The translations under genes were made by a program, and so were the position numbers. A DNA stretch of 24,490 bases from JAHFUI01 sp041485905 (GTDB lineage Bacteria > Acidobacteriota > Vicinamibacteria > Vicinamibacterales > CAVVIG01), in assembly GCA_041485905.1 (NCBI GenBank), contig JBGPKK010000060.1, forward strand, positions 1 through 24,490, in the 5' to 3' direction. Of the stretch, positions 7,488-15,157 are shown in pieces; within the stretch, counting starts at the first letter, position 1; each line of letters opens with the position of its first letter. The notes under the pieces are model-generated. The model searched no databases. It saw only the letters and a list, made by a program, of their open reading frames with translations, and had not been told where the DNA came from.

Positions 7488-9872
7488 TCACATCATCCAC
7501 TGGACGTCCAGTCCCGCGAACATGCGGCGCACGCGCTCGTCGTGGAGCGCGGGCGCAAGGGGCGGCCACGAGGCTGCCGCGACAAACAGCGGGTCTCTCT
7601 GCTCGAACGCCTGCTCGATAAACGCCACCGCTTCGTCCAACCGTCCCAGCGCGAGAGGAATGATGGACAGGAACAGCGGAGTCACGAACGTCGTGTGAGA
7701 TCGCGCGATCAGCTCCTCCTGGAGCTTGAGAGCGTCCGCCGTGTTTCCCGCTGCCACATAGGCGCCGCCCAATTCAGCCAGGAACATCGGGTGCCGAAGC
7801 GAGAGCTCGGTCCCCTTCCGGAGCGCGGCGATAGCCGACTCGTACATGGACTGCCCCAGGTACGCGACACCTAACGGCCGGTACAGCACGACTTGCGACG
7901 GATCGCGCTCCAGCGCCTCCTGAATCCGGCTGACCGCTTCCGCGTATCGCCCCGCGCAGACCAGCACCAGGCTCAGGTTATACACCGGCAGCATCGCGAT
8001 CGGATCGAGCTCCACGGCTTTCTGCGCTTCCGCGATTCCGTCGGCGGTCCGGGCGCGAACCATCGTCAGATAGAACAGGGCTTTCCAGGATCTCGTCGGC
8101 CCGTAGCTGGGGTTGATGGCCAGCGCACGATCGAACTCCTCTTCCGTGCGCTGCCAGTCCCAGTCGTACATGAAGCTGACCAGCGCCATGGCGTTGTGGG
8201 CCTCGGCGAGACTGTCGTCCAATTCGAGGGCGCGGAGCGCAGCCGCCTTCGCCTTCGGGAGCCACTGCGAAGGGCTCCCCACGTAGTACACGGCGAGCAG
8301 GCAGCAGGTTTCGGCGAGACCCGCGTACGCCGGGCCATACTCGGGATCCGACGCGACCGCCTTATTGAAGAACTCCAACCCCTTGGCGATGCCTTCGCCG
8401 CGCTGTTCGACGAAATACCGGCCCTTCAGATAGAGATCGTACGCCTCCATGTCGGCCGTTGCCGCTCTGACCAGCGGTGCGCCGGGCTCACCCGTCAGCG
8501 TGAGTTGAAGCTTGCGGGCGATGTTGGTCGCGATGTCCTCCTGGATGGCGAACACGTCGTCCAGCTCGCGATCGTACCGCTCGGACCAGAGGTGATAGCC
8601 ATCGGCGATGTTGACGAGCTGCGCCGTCACGCGCAGGCGCGTGCCGACCCGTCGCACGCTGCCCTCCAGCACGGTGCCGACCTTGAGCTTCGATCCGATT
8701 TCCGCCATGTCGGCGTTGCGGCCTTTGAAGGCGAAGCACGACGTCCGCGCCGCCACGCGAAGCTCTTTGAGTTGAGCGAGCGCGTTGATGATGTCCTCGG
8801 TCACGCCGTCGCTGAAATACTCCATGTCCGGATCGGCGCTCATGTTCGTGAACGGCAGCACGGCGATCGACCGTACGGCGTGCGACGTGTCGCGAATAGC
8901 CCGGGTGAGCCGCGTGGTGGCGTTGCTGGGGATGACGGCCGGCACGGCCGGCAACGCCGCCTGCGCCGCCTGAATATCGAAGATCAGATCGCGCGCCGAC
9001 CGGGGGCGAGCCTGCGGATCCTTTTCCAGGCATCGCACCACCAGATCGATCACCGGTCCTGGCACCGCCGCCTGCTCGAGCAGGTACTCGGGAACCGGCT
9101 GCCTGAGGATCGCGTGCATCGTCTCGACGACGTTCGATTCGCTGAAGGCGCGGCGTCCGGTCAACGACTCGAAGAGGACGTTGCCGAAGGCAAAGATGTC
9201 CGACCGATTGTCGGCGGTTTCGCCGCGGACCTGCTCGGGCGCCATGTAACTGGCGGTCCCGAGCAATAATCCCGGGGTCGAGCGCAGAAGCGTCTGGTCG
9301 TTGTCGCCCTCAACGGCAGCGGCGCCTTCCGCACGCTTGATGAGCGCCAGGCCGAAGTCGAGAATCTTCACACGGCCGTCGCCGGTCACGAAGATGTTCT
9401 CGGGCTTGAGGTCCCGGTGGAAGATCCCTTTGTCGTGCGCCGCGGCCAGGCCCTGCGCAATCTCGCCGGCGTAGGCCAGCGCCGTGCGCAGGGGAAGAGC
9501 GCCGGCGGCGAGCAACTCACGCAGCGTGTGCCCCTCCAGAAACTCCATCACGACGTACGGAGCCGCGCCGTCGCGTCCGAAATCGTGGATCGAAAGAATG
9601 TTGGGATGATTCAGCGCGGCGGTCGCTTTGGCCTCGCGTTCGAACCGGGCGATCTGCGACGCGTCTGGACTCGGGTTGGAGAGCACCTTCAACGCCACGT
9701 TCCGATCGAGTCGCGTGTCGAGCGCCAGATACACCTCTCCCATGCCGCCCTGGCCAATCTTCCTGACGATCTGGTAGTGTGCGATACTCTGGCCGACCAT
9801 GCGTTGGACCGCTGCCGAAACGATGTGATGTTGACGGATCGGAGCGGGTTCTGACAGTGCCATGGGAAGCAT
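7488..9872 (-). CDS. Ser/Thr protein kinase with TolB-like domain and TPR repeats
   Basis: 794-residue protein. The kinase domain spans about 33-300, with glycine loop GQGGMGEV (40-47), catalytic Lys62 in VALKVL, HRD at 152-154 (HRDLKPEN), DFG at 172-174 and MAPE at 210-213, so it should be active. A TolB-like/FlgO-type domain follows (about 334-455: SIAVLPFTNMS, FSDGVTEDIINAL, VLEGSVRR), then a long tetratricopeptide-repeat region (about 480-770; examples AYAGLAETCCLLAV and YRPLGVAYLG). This PknB/TolB/TPR architecture is common in Acidobacteriota and presumably phosphorylates partners recruited by the repeats. No transmembrane segment is evident, so it is probably cytosolic. The ATG at 9872 is chosen for the GGGGAG site just upstream; the ATG at 9800, nearer the domain, is the alternative. 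The hydroxylase gene follows directly. Confidence 0.9.
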   Translation of the reverse strand: MLPMALSEPAPIRQHHIVSAAVQRMVGQSIAHYQIVRKIGQGGMGEVYLALDTRLDRNVALKVLSNPSPDASQIARFEREAKATAALNHPNILSIHDFGRDGAAPYVVMEFLEGHTLRELLAAGALPLRTALAYAGEIAQGLAAAHDKGIFHRDLKPENIFVTGDGRVKILDFGLALIKRAEGAAAVEGDNDQTLLRSTPGLLLGTASYMAPEQVRGETADNRSDIFAFGNVLFESLTGRRAFSESNVVETMHAILRQPVPEYLLEQAAVPGPVIDLVVRCLEKDPQARPRSARDLIFDIQAAQAALPAVPAVIPSNATTRLTRAIRDTSHAVRSIAVLPFTNMSADPDMEYFSDGVTEDIINALAQLKELRVAARTSCFAFKGRNADMAEIGSKLKVGTVLEGSVRRVGTRLRVTAQLVNIADGYHLWSERYDRELDDVFAIQEDIATNIARKLQLTLTGEPGAPLVRAATADMEAYDLYLKGRYFVEQRGEGIAKGLEFFNKAVASDPEYGPAYAGLAETCCLLAVYYVGSPSQWLPKAKAAALRALELDDSLAEAHNAMALVSFMYDWDWQRTEEEFDRALAINPSYGPTRSWKALFYLTMVRARTADGIAEAQKAVELDPIAMLPVYNLSLVLVCAGRYAEAVSRIQEALERDPSQVVLYRPLGVAYLGQSMYESAIAALRKGTELSLRHPMFLAELGGAYVAAGNTADALKLQEELIARSHTTFVTPLFLSIIPLALGRLDEAVAFIEQAFEQRDPLFVAAASWPPLAPALHDERVRRMFAGLDVQWMM

Positions 9873-9930
9873 AGGTCTCCCCTGCATAGCAGCGCAAGCC
9901 TCGTAGCGACATATTTCGAAGCTCTTTGCA

Positions 9931-11020
9931 ATGACGCTCGCCCTTGAGCCACCGTTTGAGCGCGAAGTGTTCCCGGCGGAGCTCGCCGAGATCGCGCGGC
10001 GCAGGCACACGCTTCACCTGCCCCCGCCCGCACCGACCACAGGACCCTCGGTCGACCACGGTCTGCTGGGTCTCGCCCTCTCGGGAGGCGGCATCCGCAG
10101 CGCATCGCTGTCGCTCGGTGTGCTCCAGGCGCTGGCCGCCAAGGGCGTGCTGGCCAGGGTCGACTATCTCTCAACGGTGTCAGGCGGCGGCCTCATGGGC
10201 TCCGCAGTGACCAGCGTCCTGAGCTCGCCAGAGACCTCACCCGAAGAGGCCAGGTTTCCTTTGGGGTTCGACGGTGGAGAGGCGGAGCGGCCGGCCGTCC
10301 GCTACATTCGCAACAACAGCCGACACCTCGCGCCCGGCGGGCTGCTCAGTGAGATCCGGCTGCCGGCCGTGGCGCAATCGGCTCGAGTTGACGCTGGGCG
10401 CGTCGCTGCTGCTCGTGTTCGTCGCGATGATCTTCATCCTCGCCTCGCGCCTGGTGCAACGCGCCATCGATGTCAATTGGACGTCGGTGACGAACCTGAT
10501 GGCCACGTACCAGCTCGAGCTGTGGATCGCCGTCGGCGTCTTCCTCGCGGTGATGGACGCTGCCGGCGCATTCGTGAATGTGTCGGACGGCGGGCACCTC
10601 GAGAATCTCGGCCTCTGCGAGCTGTTGCGAAGACGCTGCCGGCGAATCATCGTGGTGGACGCGACCGTGGCGTTCGCGTGTCTCGCGGCCGCCATCCGCT
10701 ACGCGCGCATCGACTTAGGCATCGAGATCGCCATCGATCTGGATGCCCTCAGACTTCGGGGTGACGTGAGCACCCGGCACTGGGCCCTCGGCGACGTTGA
10801 TTACGGCCGCGGAGAGCGCGGACAGCTGATCTTTCTGAAATCGTCGCTGACGGGAGATGAAGTGGAGGCTATTCTCGAGTACAAACGCGAGAGCCCGACG
10901 TTCCCGCAGGAATCGAGCTCGAACCAGTTTTTTTCCGAAGCTCAGTTCGAAGCGTATCGGGCGCTGGGCGAGCACATCGCCCGCGGCATCCTGGACAGCG
11001 GCGAGCTCCAGTGGGCGTGA
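9931..11020 (+). pseudogene. Decayed patatin-like phospholipase gene
   Basis: Two overlapping reading frames together give pieces of one large bacterial patatin-like protein. The first frame (from ATG 9931) carries the oxyanion-hole motif LALSGGGIRSAS and the nucleophile elbow STVSGGG, then loses homology after LLSEIRL near 10350. The next frame (readable from about 10370 to the TGA at 11018-11020) carries membrane segments (ASLLLVFVAMIF and LWIAVGVFLAVM), the catalytic Asp motif VSDGGHLENLG, then RRRCRRIIVVDA and YARIDLGI. In intact relatives, as I recall them, several hundred residues separate these blocks, so I infer internal deletions near 10350-10380 and near 10575 plus a frameshift. Active patatins hydrolyse acyl esters with a Ser-Asp dyad. 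This copy should not make a full enzyme unless the frames are a sequencing error. It lies 58 bp from the divergent kinase start. Confidence 0.75.
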
Positions 11021-11048
11021 AACAAGGCGCAGGAAGACAGGAGATGTC

Positions 11049-12779
11049 ATGAAGCGATTACTCGCGATGATAGCGCTGGCAGTGATATTGACGTGCGGCA
11101 TCGGAGGCCTCGCGCAGGAGCCGCCCCGCAGGTTCGTTCCGGTCACCGACGCGATGCTGCAGAAGCCGGACCCAGGCGACTGGCTGATGTGGCGGCGCAC
11201 GCTCGATGGGTGGGGCTTCAGCCCGCTCAATCAGATCGGCCGGAACAACGTCGCCCAGTTGCGGATGGTCTGGACCCGAGGCCTCGGCACGGGCGGCAAT
11301 CAGGAAGGCACGCCGCTCGTCCACGACGGCGTGATGTACGTCCCGAGTCCGGGCGATTACATCATGGCCATCGACGCGAAAACGGGCGACGTCCTCTGGG
11401 AATACAAACGCAAGCTGCCGGAGGGCGTGCGGCCCAAGACCGATCGCACGTTGGCCATGTGGGGCAACACAATCATCAACTCCAGCTCCGACAACTTCAT
11501 CTACGCGCTCGACGCGCAAACCGGCAAGCTGGTGTGGGAAACGCCCGTACTCGATCCGAAGAAGCGCGCGCCGACCAGCGGCGGACCGATCATCGCCAAC
11601 GGCAAGGTGATTACCGGACGCCAATGCCAGCCCGACGCCGGCCGCGACTCCTGCGTCGTCACGGCGCACGATGCGAAGACGGGCAAGGAGTTGTGGCGGT
11701 TCCATACGATTCCCGGGCCGGGCGAACCTGGCGACGAGACGTGGGGCAACGTCCCGATGGAGCAGCGGTGGCATGTCGGCACGTGGATGGTGCCCAGCTT
11801 CGATCCGGAGCTGAATCTGATTTACATCGGCACGTCGGTGACGATTCCCGCGCCGAAGTTCATTCTGGCCGGCAACGACATGAAGCACCTCTATCACAAC
11901 TGCACGCTCGCGCTGAACGCCGACACCGGCAAGATCGTGTGGTACTACCAGCACATCGTCGATCACTGGGATCTCGATCATCCGTTCGAACGCCTGCTGG
12001 TGGACACGGCGGTGGCGCCCAATCCGCGGGACGTGATGTGGATCAGCCCGAAGGTCAAGACGGGCGAGCGACGTAAAGTGATCACGGGGATTCCCGGCAA
12101 GACGGGCGTTGTCTACACGCTCGATCGGACGACCGGAGAATTCCTCTGGGCGCGGCCGACGGTGGCGCAGAACGTCATCAGCACGATCAACGGAGACGGT
12201 GCGGTCATCGTGAACCGGGAAGCGCTCTTCACGAAGATCAATGAAGAGAAAGTCATTTGCCCGGGCAGCAACGGCGGCAAGAACTGGCCCGCCGGCGCGT
12301 ACAGCCCGCTGACGAACACGATGTACATGCCGATGCAGAACATGTGCATGACCGCCACGACGACCGTTGACACACGAGATCCGTCGAAGGTCTACGGCCT
12401 CAATATGCGGACCCAGCTCGCGCCTGGCGCCGACAAGATCGGCACGGTGTGGGCCATCTCGGCCGAAACCGGCGTGAACACGTGGAAGTACGAACAGCGC
12501 GCGGGCATGATGTCGCTCGTCGCGACCGGCGGCGGACTGGTGTTTGGCGGCGACGCCAACGGCCGGTTCAAGGCGCTCGACGACAGGACGGGCAAGCTGC
12601 TGTGGGAGGTGAATCTCGGGTCGTCGGTCAGCGGCTACCCGATTACGTTTTCCGTCGAGGGCAAGCAGTACGTCGCCGCGATCACAGGGCCGTCGCTGGC
12701 GGCCAACTCGGACGAGCGCGCGGCGCCCGAGCTGAAAGGCGGCAACGCGCCAAACGTCTTCGTCTTCGCGCTGCCGTGA
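11049..12779 (+). CDS. PQQ-dependent dehydrogenase-like (quinoprotein) beta-propeller, exported
   Basis: 576-residue protein with a signal peptide (MKRLLAMIALAVILTCG, cleavage near LAQ) and an eight-bladed quinoprotein propeller. Tryptophan-docking-type repeats appear as AIDAKTGDVLWEY, ALDAQTGKLVWET, AHDAKTGKELWRF, ALNADTGKIVWYY and ALDDRTGKLLWEV. Classical members oxidise alcohols or aldehydes in the periplasm with PQQ and Ca2+ or a lanthanide. The catalytic Asp block is kept as VDHWDLD (Asp308). By eye, however, the metal-ligand Asn of GSGN appears as GTSV (261-264), no clear Glu ligand is seen around 191-202, and the vicinal Cys pair is absent. Cys193 and Cys202 may form a small disulfide loop. 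It may therefore be a propeller with altered or no cofactor. Start ATG 11049 has AGGAG six bases upstream and lies 28 bp after the patatin remnant. Confidence 0.85.
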   Translation: MKRLLAMIALAVILTCGIGGLAQEPPRRFVPVTDAMLQKPDPGDWLMWRRTLDGWGFSPLNQIGRNNVAQLRMVWTRGLGTGGNQEGTPLVHDGVMYVPSPGDYIMAIDAKTGDVLWEYKRKLPEGVRPKTDRTLAMWGNTIINSSSDNFIYALDAQTGKLVWETPVLDPKKRAPTSGGPIIANGKVITGRQCQPDAGRDSCVVTAHDAKTGKELWRFHTIPGPGEPGDETWGNVPMEQRWHVGTWMVPSFDPELNLIYIGTSVTIPAPKFILAGNDMKHLYHNCTLALNADTGKIVWYYQHIVDHWDLDHPFERLLVDTAVAPNPRDVMWISPKVKTGERRKVITGIPGKTGVVYTLDRTTGEFLWARPTVAQNVISTINGDGAVIVNREALFTKINEEKVICPGSNGGKNWPAGAYSPLTNTMYMPMQNMCMTATTTVDTRDPSKVYGLNMRTQLAPGADKIGTVWAISAETGVNTWKYEQRAGMMSLVATGGGLVFGGDANGRFKALDDRTGKLLWEVNLGSSVSGYPITFSVEGKQYVAAITGPSLAANSDERAAPELKGGNAPNVFVFALP

Positions 12780-12827
12780 CCGAAAGTCCGGCTAAAGGCG
12801 GACCCCCCGTTAAGAGTCCGGCGTTCA
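12780..12827. terminator. Possible bidirectional terminator between convergent genes
   Basis: This 48-bp gap lies between the converging quinoprotein and ogt genes. GTCCGGC (12786-12792), a four-base loop and GGCGGAC (12797-12803) form a 7-bp stem with one mismatch. A further partial copy, GTCCGG, is at about 12816. There is no T-tract, so it is only a weak terminator candidate; it could also be a small dispersed repeat. Confidence 0.3.
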
Positions 12828-13454
12828 TTAGAACAGCGACGCCTCCGGTGCCTGGCGCCAGCGGCGCTCGTGGTCGAGGAGCCAGCTCTTGCGATCGAGG
12901 CCGCCGCCGTAGCCGGTCAGCGATCCCGACGAGCCGATGACCCGGTGGCACGGTATAACGATCGCGATCGGGTTGGCGCCGTTGGCGGCGCCAACCGCGC
13001 GCGAGGCGCCTGGACGCCCGATCGCTTTCGCGATCGCGCCGTAGCTCGTCGTCTCGCCTGGCAGGATGGCCCGCAAGGCCGTCCACACCTGCTGCTCGAA
13101 AACCGCACCCCGCAAATCGAGTACGAAGCCGCCGATATCCGCGCCCGCTCCGGCGAAATAGGTGTCGAGCCACGCGCGCGTCCGAATGATCATCGGCGTT
13201 TCGCGATCGGCGATCTCGTGAGGCGGAAACCATCGGCGCAGCCGCCTTTCGAGAGCCTCAAGGCGCCCTGAGCTTGTCGTCCCTCGACCCTGCTCGGGAC
13301 GACCCTGAGCCTGTCGAAGGGTCGAAGGGCGGCCGTCGAGACGCGTGAGCCGCCCTTTTGGTCCGGTGAATTCGAGCGCGCACAGGCCCTCGCCGGAATC
13401 GAGCGCCAGCATGTCGCCAATGGGGGTCGGGAGGATGGCGCGGGAGAGAATCAC
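12828..13454 (-). CDS. ogt: Methylated-DNA--protein-cysteine methyltransferase with a repeat-derived insertion
   Basis: 208-residue suicide DNA-repair protein that moves methyl groups from O6-methylguanine (and O4-methylthymine) to its own cysteine. The active site IPCHRV is at 168-172 (Cys169), preceded by the helix-turn-helix region FEQQVWTALRAIPGET-type (119-135) and SYGAIAKAIGRPGASRAVG. The conserved post-active-site part GSLTGYGGGLDRKSWLLDHE is intact. Residues about 42-64 come from a GC-rich repeat inserted in frame in the variable linker between the N-terminal and catalytic domains, so function is probably kept. The start GTG at 13454 overlaps the TGA of the upstream receiver remnant by 4 bp. 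A later start at ATG 13412 is possible but would remove the conserved first strand. It is the last gene of the long minus-strand cluster. Confidence 0.88.
   Translation of the reverse strand: MILSRAILPTPIGDMLALDSGEGLCALEFTGPKGRLTRLDGRPSTLRQAQGRPEQGRGTTSSGRLEALERRLRRWFPPHEIADRETPMIIRTRAWLDTYFAGAGADIGGFVLDLRGAVFEQQVWTALRAILPGETTSYGAIAKAIGRPGASRAVGAANGANPIAIVIPCHRVIGSSGSLTGYGGGLDRKSWLLDHERRWRQAPEASLF
13264..13331. repeat. REP-like GC-rich repeat inside ogt
   Basis: Two near-identical 14-mers, CCCTGAGCTTGTCG (13266-13279) and CCCTGAGCCTGTCG (13303-13316), surround an inverted repeat (GTCGTCCC at 13276-13283 and GGGACGAC at 13296-13303). GTCGAAGGG follows at 13321-13329. Sequences of the CCTGAGCCTGTCGAAGG type are familiar as dispersed palindromic repeats in several GC-rich bacterial genomes. 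Here the element is translated as part of ogt without breaking the frame (residues RQAQGRPEQG). Confidence 0.7.
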
Positions 13455-13708
13455 GCGCGGCCGCCGCTCATGGCGCAGACCGCATTCACCGCGCGCTCGA
13501 GTTGATCGGGTCGCGCCGTGCGCGCGGCGTTGGCCAGGTCGCTGCCGTTCATGCCGGTGGCCAGCACGACGTCGGTCACCAACACATCCGGCGCGCCGGG
13601 TCCCTGGAGCAGCAACAGCGCTTCGGTGGCTGCCTCGGCGGGCGTCGATTCGATCACCGCCTGCAAAATGATCCAATACTCGCCTGGGCGGTCAATGGCC
13701 CAGCGCAT
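13451..13708 (-). pseudogene. Response-regulator receiver-domain remnant
   Basis: An 85-codon frame whose middle (PDVLVTDVVLATGMNG followed by LANAARTARPD) matches the phospho-acceptor strand and following loop of receiver domains, as found at the C-terminus of hybrid histidine kinases. The first strand with its acidic pair and everything from the conserved Thr/Lys onward are missing, so it cannot be a working receiver. The ATG at 13708 lies inside the 3' end of the DUF2182 gene (17-bp overlap) and its TGA overlaps the ogt GTG by 4 bp. It may still be translated as a coupling segment, but I regard it as a gene fragment left by rearrangement. Confidence 0.55.
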
Positions 13709-14498
13709 AAATTCCCCACAGGATCAGCAACACACCTGCAACACGTCCAATTCCGACTCCCCCGCGAAGCAGCTTCTCGACGAGCACGAAGGCGGCAATG
13801 ACCGCCACCCACAACAGATTCATCACGCCAACCACGAACAACAGCGCCATCAACGCCCAGCAGCAGCCGACGCAGAAGCCTCCGTGCCGTAGTCCCATCT
13901 TCAGTCCGCCCGCGGCGCCTTCCCGCCAATGCTGACTGAGGAATCCGAGTGGAGACTGACAATGTGCCAGACACGTGTTCTTGATGGGCAACCATTGGTA
14001 AACACCAGCCACGATAAGAACGATTGCGGCCAACGTCGCCGAGCCGCTCGCCATCTCCGGCGTCAGCAACGCGGCCCTGTGCAGTCCGACCTGCAGAGCG
14101 GCGGCGGCGGCGCTGAACGTCGTCCAGGCGATCAAGTACCCACCGACGAATGCCGCCGTCGAGACACGGGCGCGTACATCATCACGCCGGCGATAGACGG
14201 CCAATATCAACAGAATGACCGGCGCTGCCGATGGCAGCATCATGCCGGCCATCATCACCGCCCACATGATGAAGAGCGCGAACCAGTCCGCCACGCCCCA
14301 GACATGCAGGTCGCCCATGCCCATGGCGGCGTGCATTCGGGCGTCCATCGCCATCGAGTGCATGCTGCCGGCTGTCCTCACGAGGTACATCCACGCGAGC
14401 GCGGTCAGCGCCGCGATGCCCAACCAGGCGGCGAGCCGATCGCGGCGAAGCAACAGCTCGAGCGACGAAGGCGCGTGAGGGAGGGTCGGCACGCGCAT
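13692..14498 (-). CDS. DUF2182 predicted metal-binding integral membrane protein
   Basis: 268-residue membrane protein with about six hydrophobic segments. The N-terminal part is rich in Met and His (SMHSMAMDARMHAAMGMGDLH), and WAVMMAGMMLPSAAP is a Met-rich helix. The family-typical cysteine motifs are present: NTCLAHCQSPLGFL and GGFCVGCCWALMALLF. DUF2182 (COG5486) proteins are annotated as predicted metal-binding membrane proteins and commonly sit next to DUF1326 proteins; the molecular function is not established. The ATG at 14498 immediately follows the TAG of the DUF1326 gene with no gap, implying translational coupling. Given the Met/Cys content and the operon, a role in handling a soft metal or metalloid is a reasonable inference, not a demonstrated one. 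Confidence 0.88.
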   Translation of the reverse strand: MRVPTLPHAPSSLELLLRRDRLAAWLGIAALTALAWMYLVRTAGSMHSMAMDARMHAAMGMGDLHVWGVADWFALFIMWAVMMAGMMLPSAAPVILLILAVYRRRDDVRARVSTAAFVGGYLIAWTTFSAAAAALQVGLHRAALLTPEMASGSATLAAIVLIVAGVYQWLPIKNTCLAHCQSPLGFLSQHWREGAAGGLKMGLRHGGFCVGCCWALMALLFVVGVMNLLWVAVIAAFVLVEKLLRGGVGIGRVAGVLLILWGIYALGH

Positions 14499-15137
14499 CT
14501 ACTGCTGGTTGGTCCAGTTCACTTCGGCGGCCGCCGCATAGCGTTTCGGCCACTCGAAGCGGAGATCGCCGTGCTTGGCACTCATGGCGTCGGTTGTCGC
14601 GATCTTTGCGTCGTTCCAGAAGAAGCCGCCCTTCGGATACACGATGTGCACCTCTTTTTCGGCGCCTGATAAGACGTCTCGGAACGGGGTCAGCTGAAGC
14701 TCGATCGCGCCCGGCACGCGGACCACGGAGCGCTCGCCCGCCGCCGAAATTTCAATCGGCTTGCGAATCGGTCCTTCGAAGCGGCCGATCGTGCCGGCCA
14801 GCGCTTCCCACGGCATGCCGCCCATCTTGCCCGAGAGGATGGTCGCAAATGCGTCGACTTGAGCCTGGCTGGCCTTCTCGTCGACGAAAAGGACGACGTG
14901 GCCGTTGCCCTCGTGGATGGCTTTCGGGTATTTCGCGGCGACGACCGCACGAAGGCCGTTTAGCGAGACGTCACCGAATCGCCCGTCCTTCACCTCGAAG
15001 CCAATGATGAATTCGCACTTGCCTTCATTCGGGAAGCCGTCGAACTGGCAGTTGCAGCCGTGGTGGCAATTGCAGGCCTCGATGCTTTCCGCTTTGACGC
15101 GATACAGGGTTTTTCCGATCTGTTGGGCAGCTGCCAT
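14499..15137 (-). CDS. DUF1326 domain protein, cysteine-rich
   Basis: 212-residue soluble protein. The N-terminus has the DUF1326 cysteine cluster ACNCHHGCNCQF (about residues 21-32) with another Cys at about 41 (GKCEF), suited to binding a soft metal ion or cluster. The rest is an alpha/beta domain with FIIGFEVKDGRFGDVSLNGL, HVVLFVDEKAS, IELQLTPFRDVLSG and HIVYPKGGFFWNDA. No signal peptide is seen. The function of the family is unknown. The ATG at 15137 is fixed by a strong TTGGAGG site seven bases upstream. It begins 20 bp after the TAA of the selenoprotein gene and its own TAG abuts the ATG of the DUF2182 gene, so the three form a tight translational unit. The DUF1326-DUF2182 pairing is a known recurrent neighbourhood. 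Confidence 0.88.
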   Translation of the reverse strand: MAAAQQIGKTLYRVKAESIEACNCHHGCNCQFDGFPNEGKCEFIIGFEVKDGRFGDVSLNGLRAVVAAKYPKAIHEGNGHVVLFVDEKASQAQVDAFATILSGKMGGMPWEALAGTIGRFEGPIRKPIEISAAGERSVVRVPGAIELQLTPFRDVLSGAEKEVHIVYPKGGFFWNDAKIATTDAMSAKHGDLRFEWPKRYAAAAEVNWTNQQ

Positions 15138-15157
15138 CTCGTCACCTCCAAGAAAGA

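Noticed and set aside
7893..9269. Plus-strand open frame of 458 codons opposite the kinase
   Set aside because: Compositionally a shadow of the kinase gene, with no ribosome site or domain.
9888..9930. Promoters in the 58-bp gap between kinase and patatin genes
   Set aside because: TTGCAA on the minus strand is a fair -35, but no acceptable -10 at proper spacing was found.
10274..11020. Second patatin frame as an independent gene
   Set aside because: It holds only the C-terminal half of the family without the nucleophile motif, and its first 30 codons are out-of-frame sequence of the same gene.
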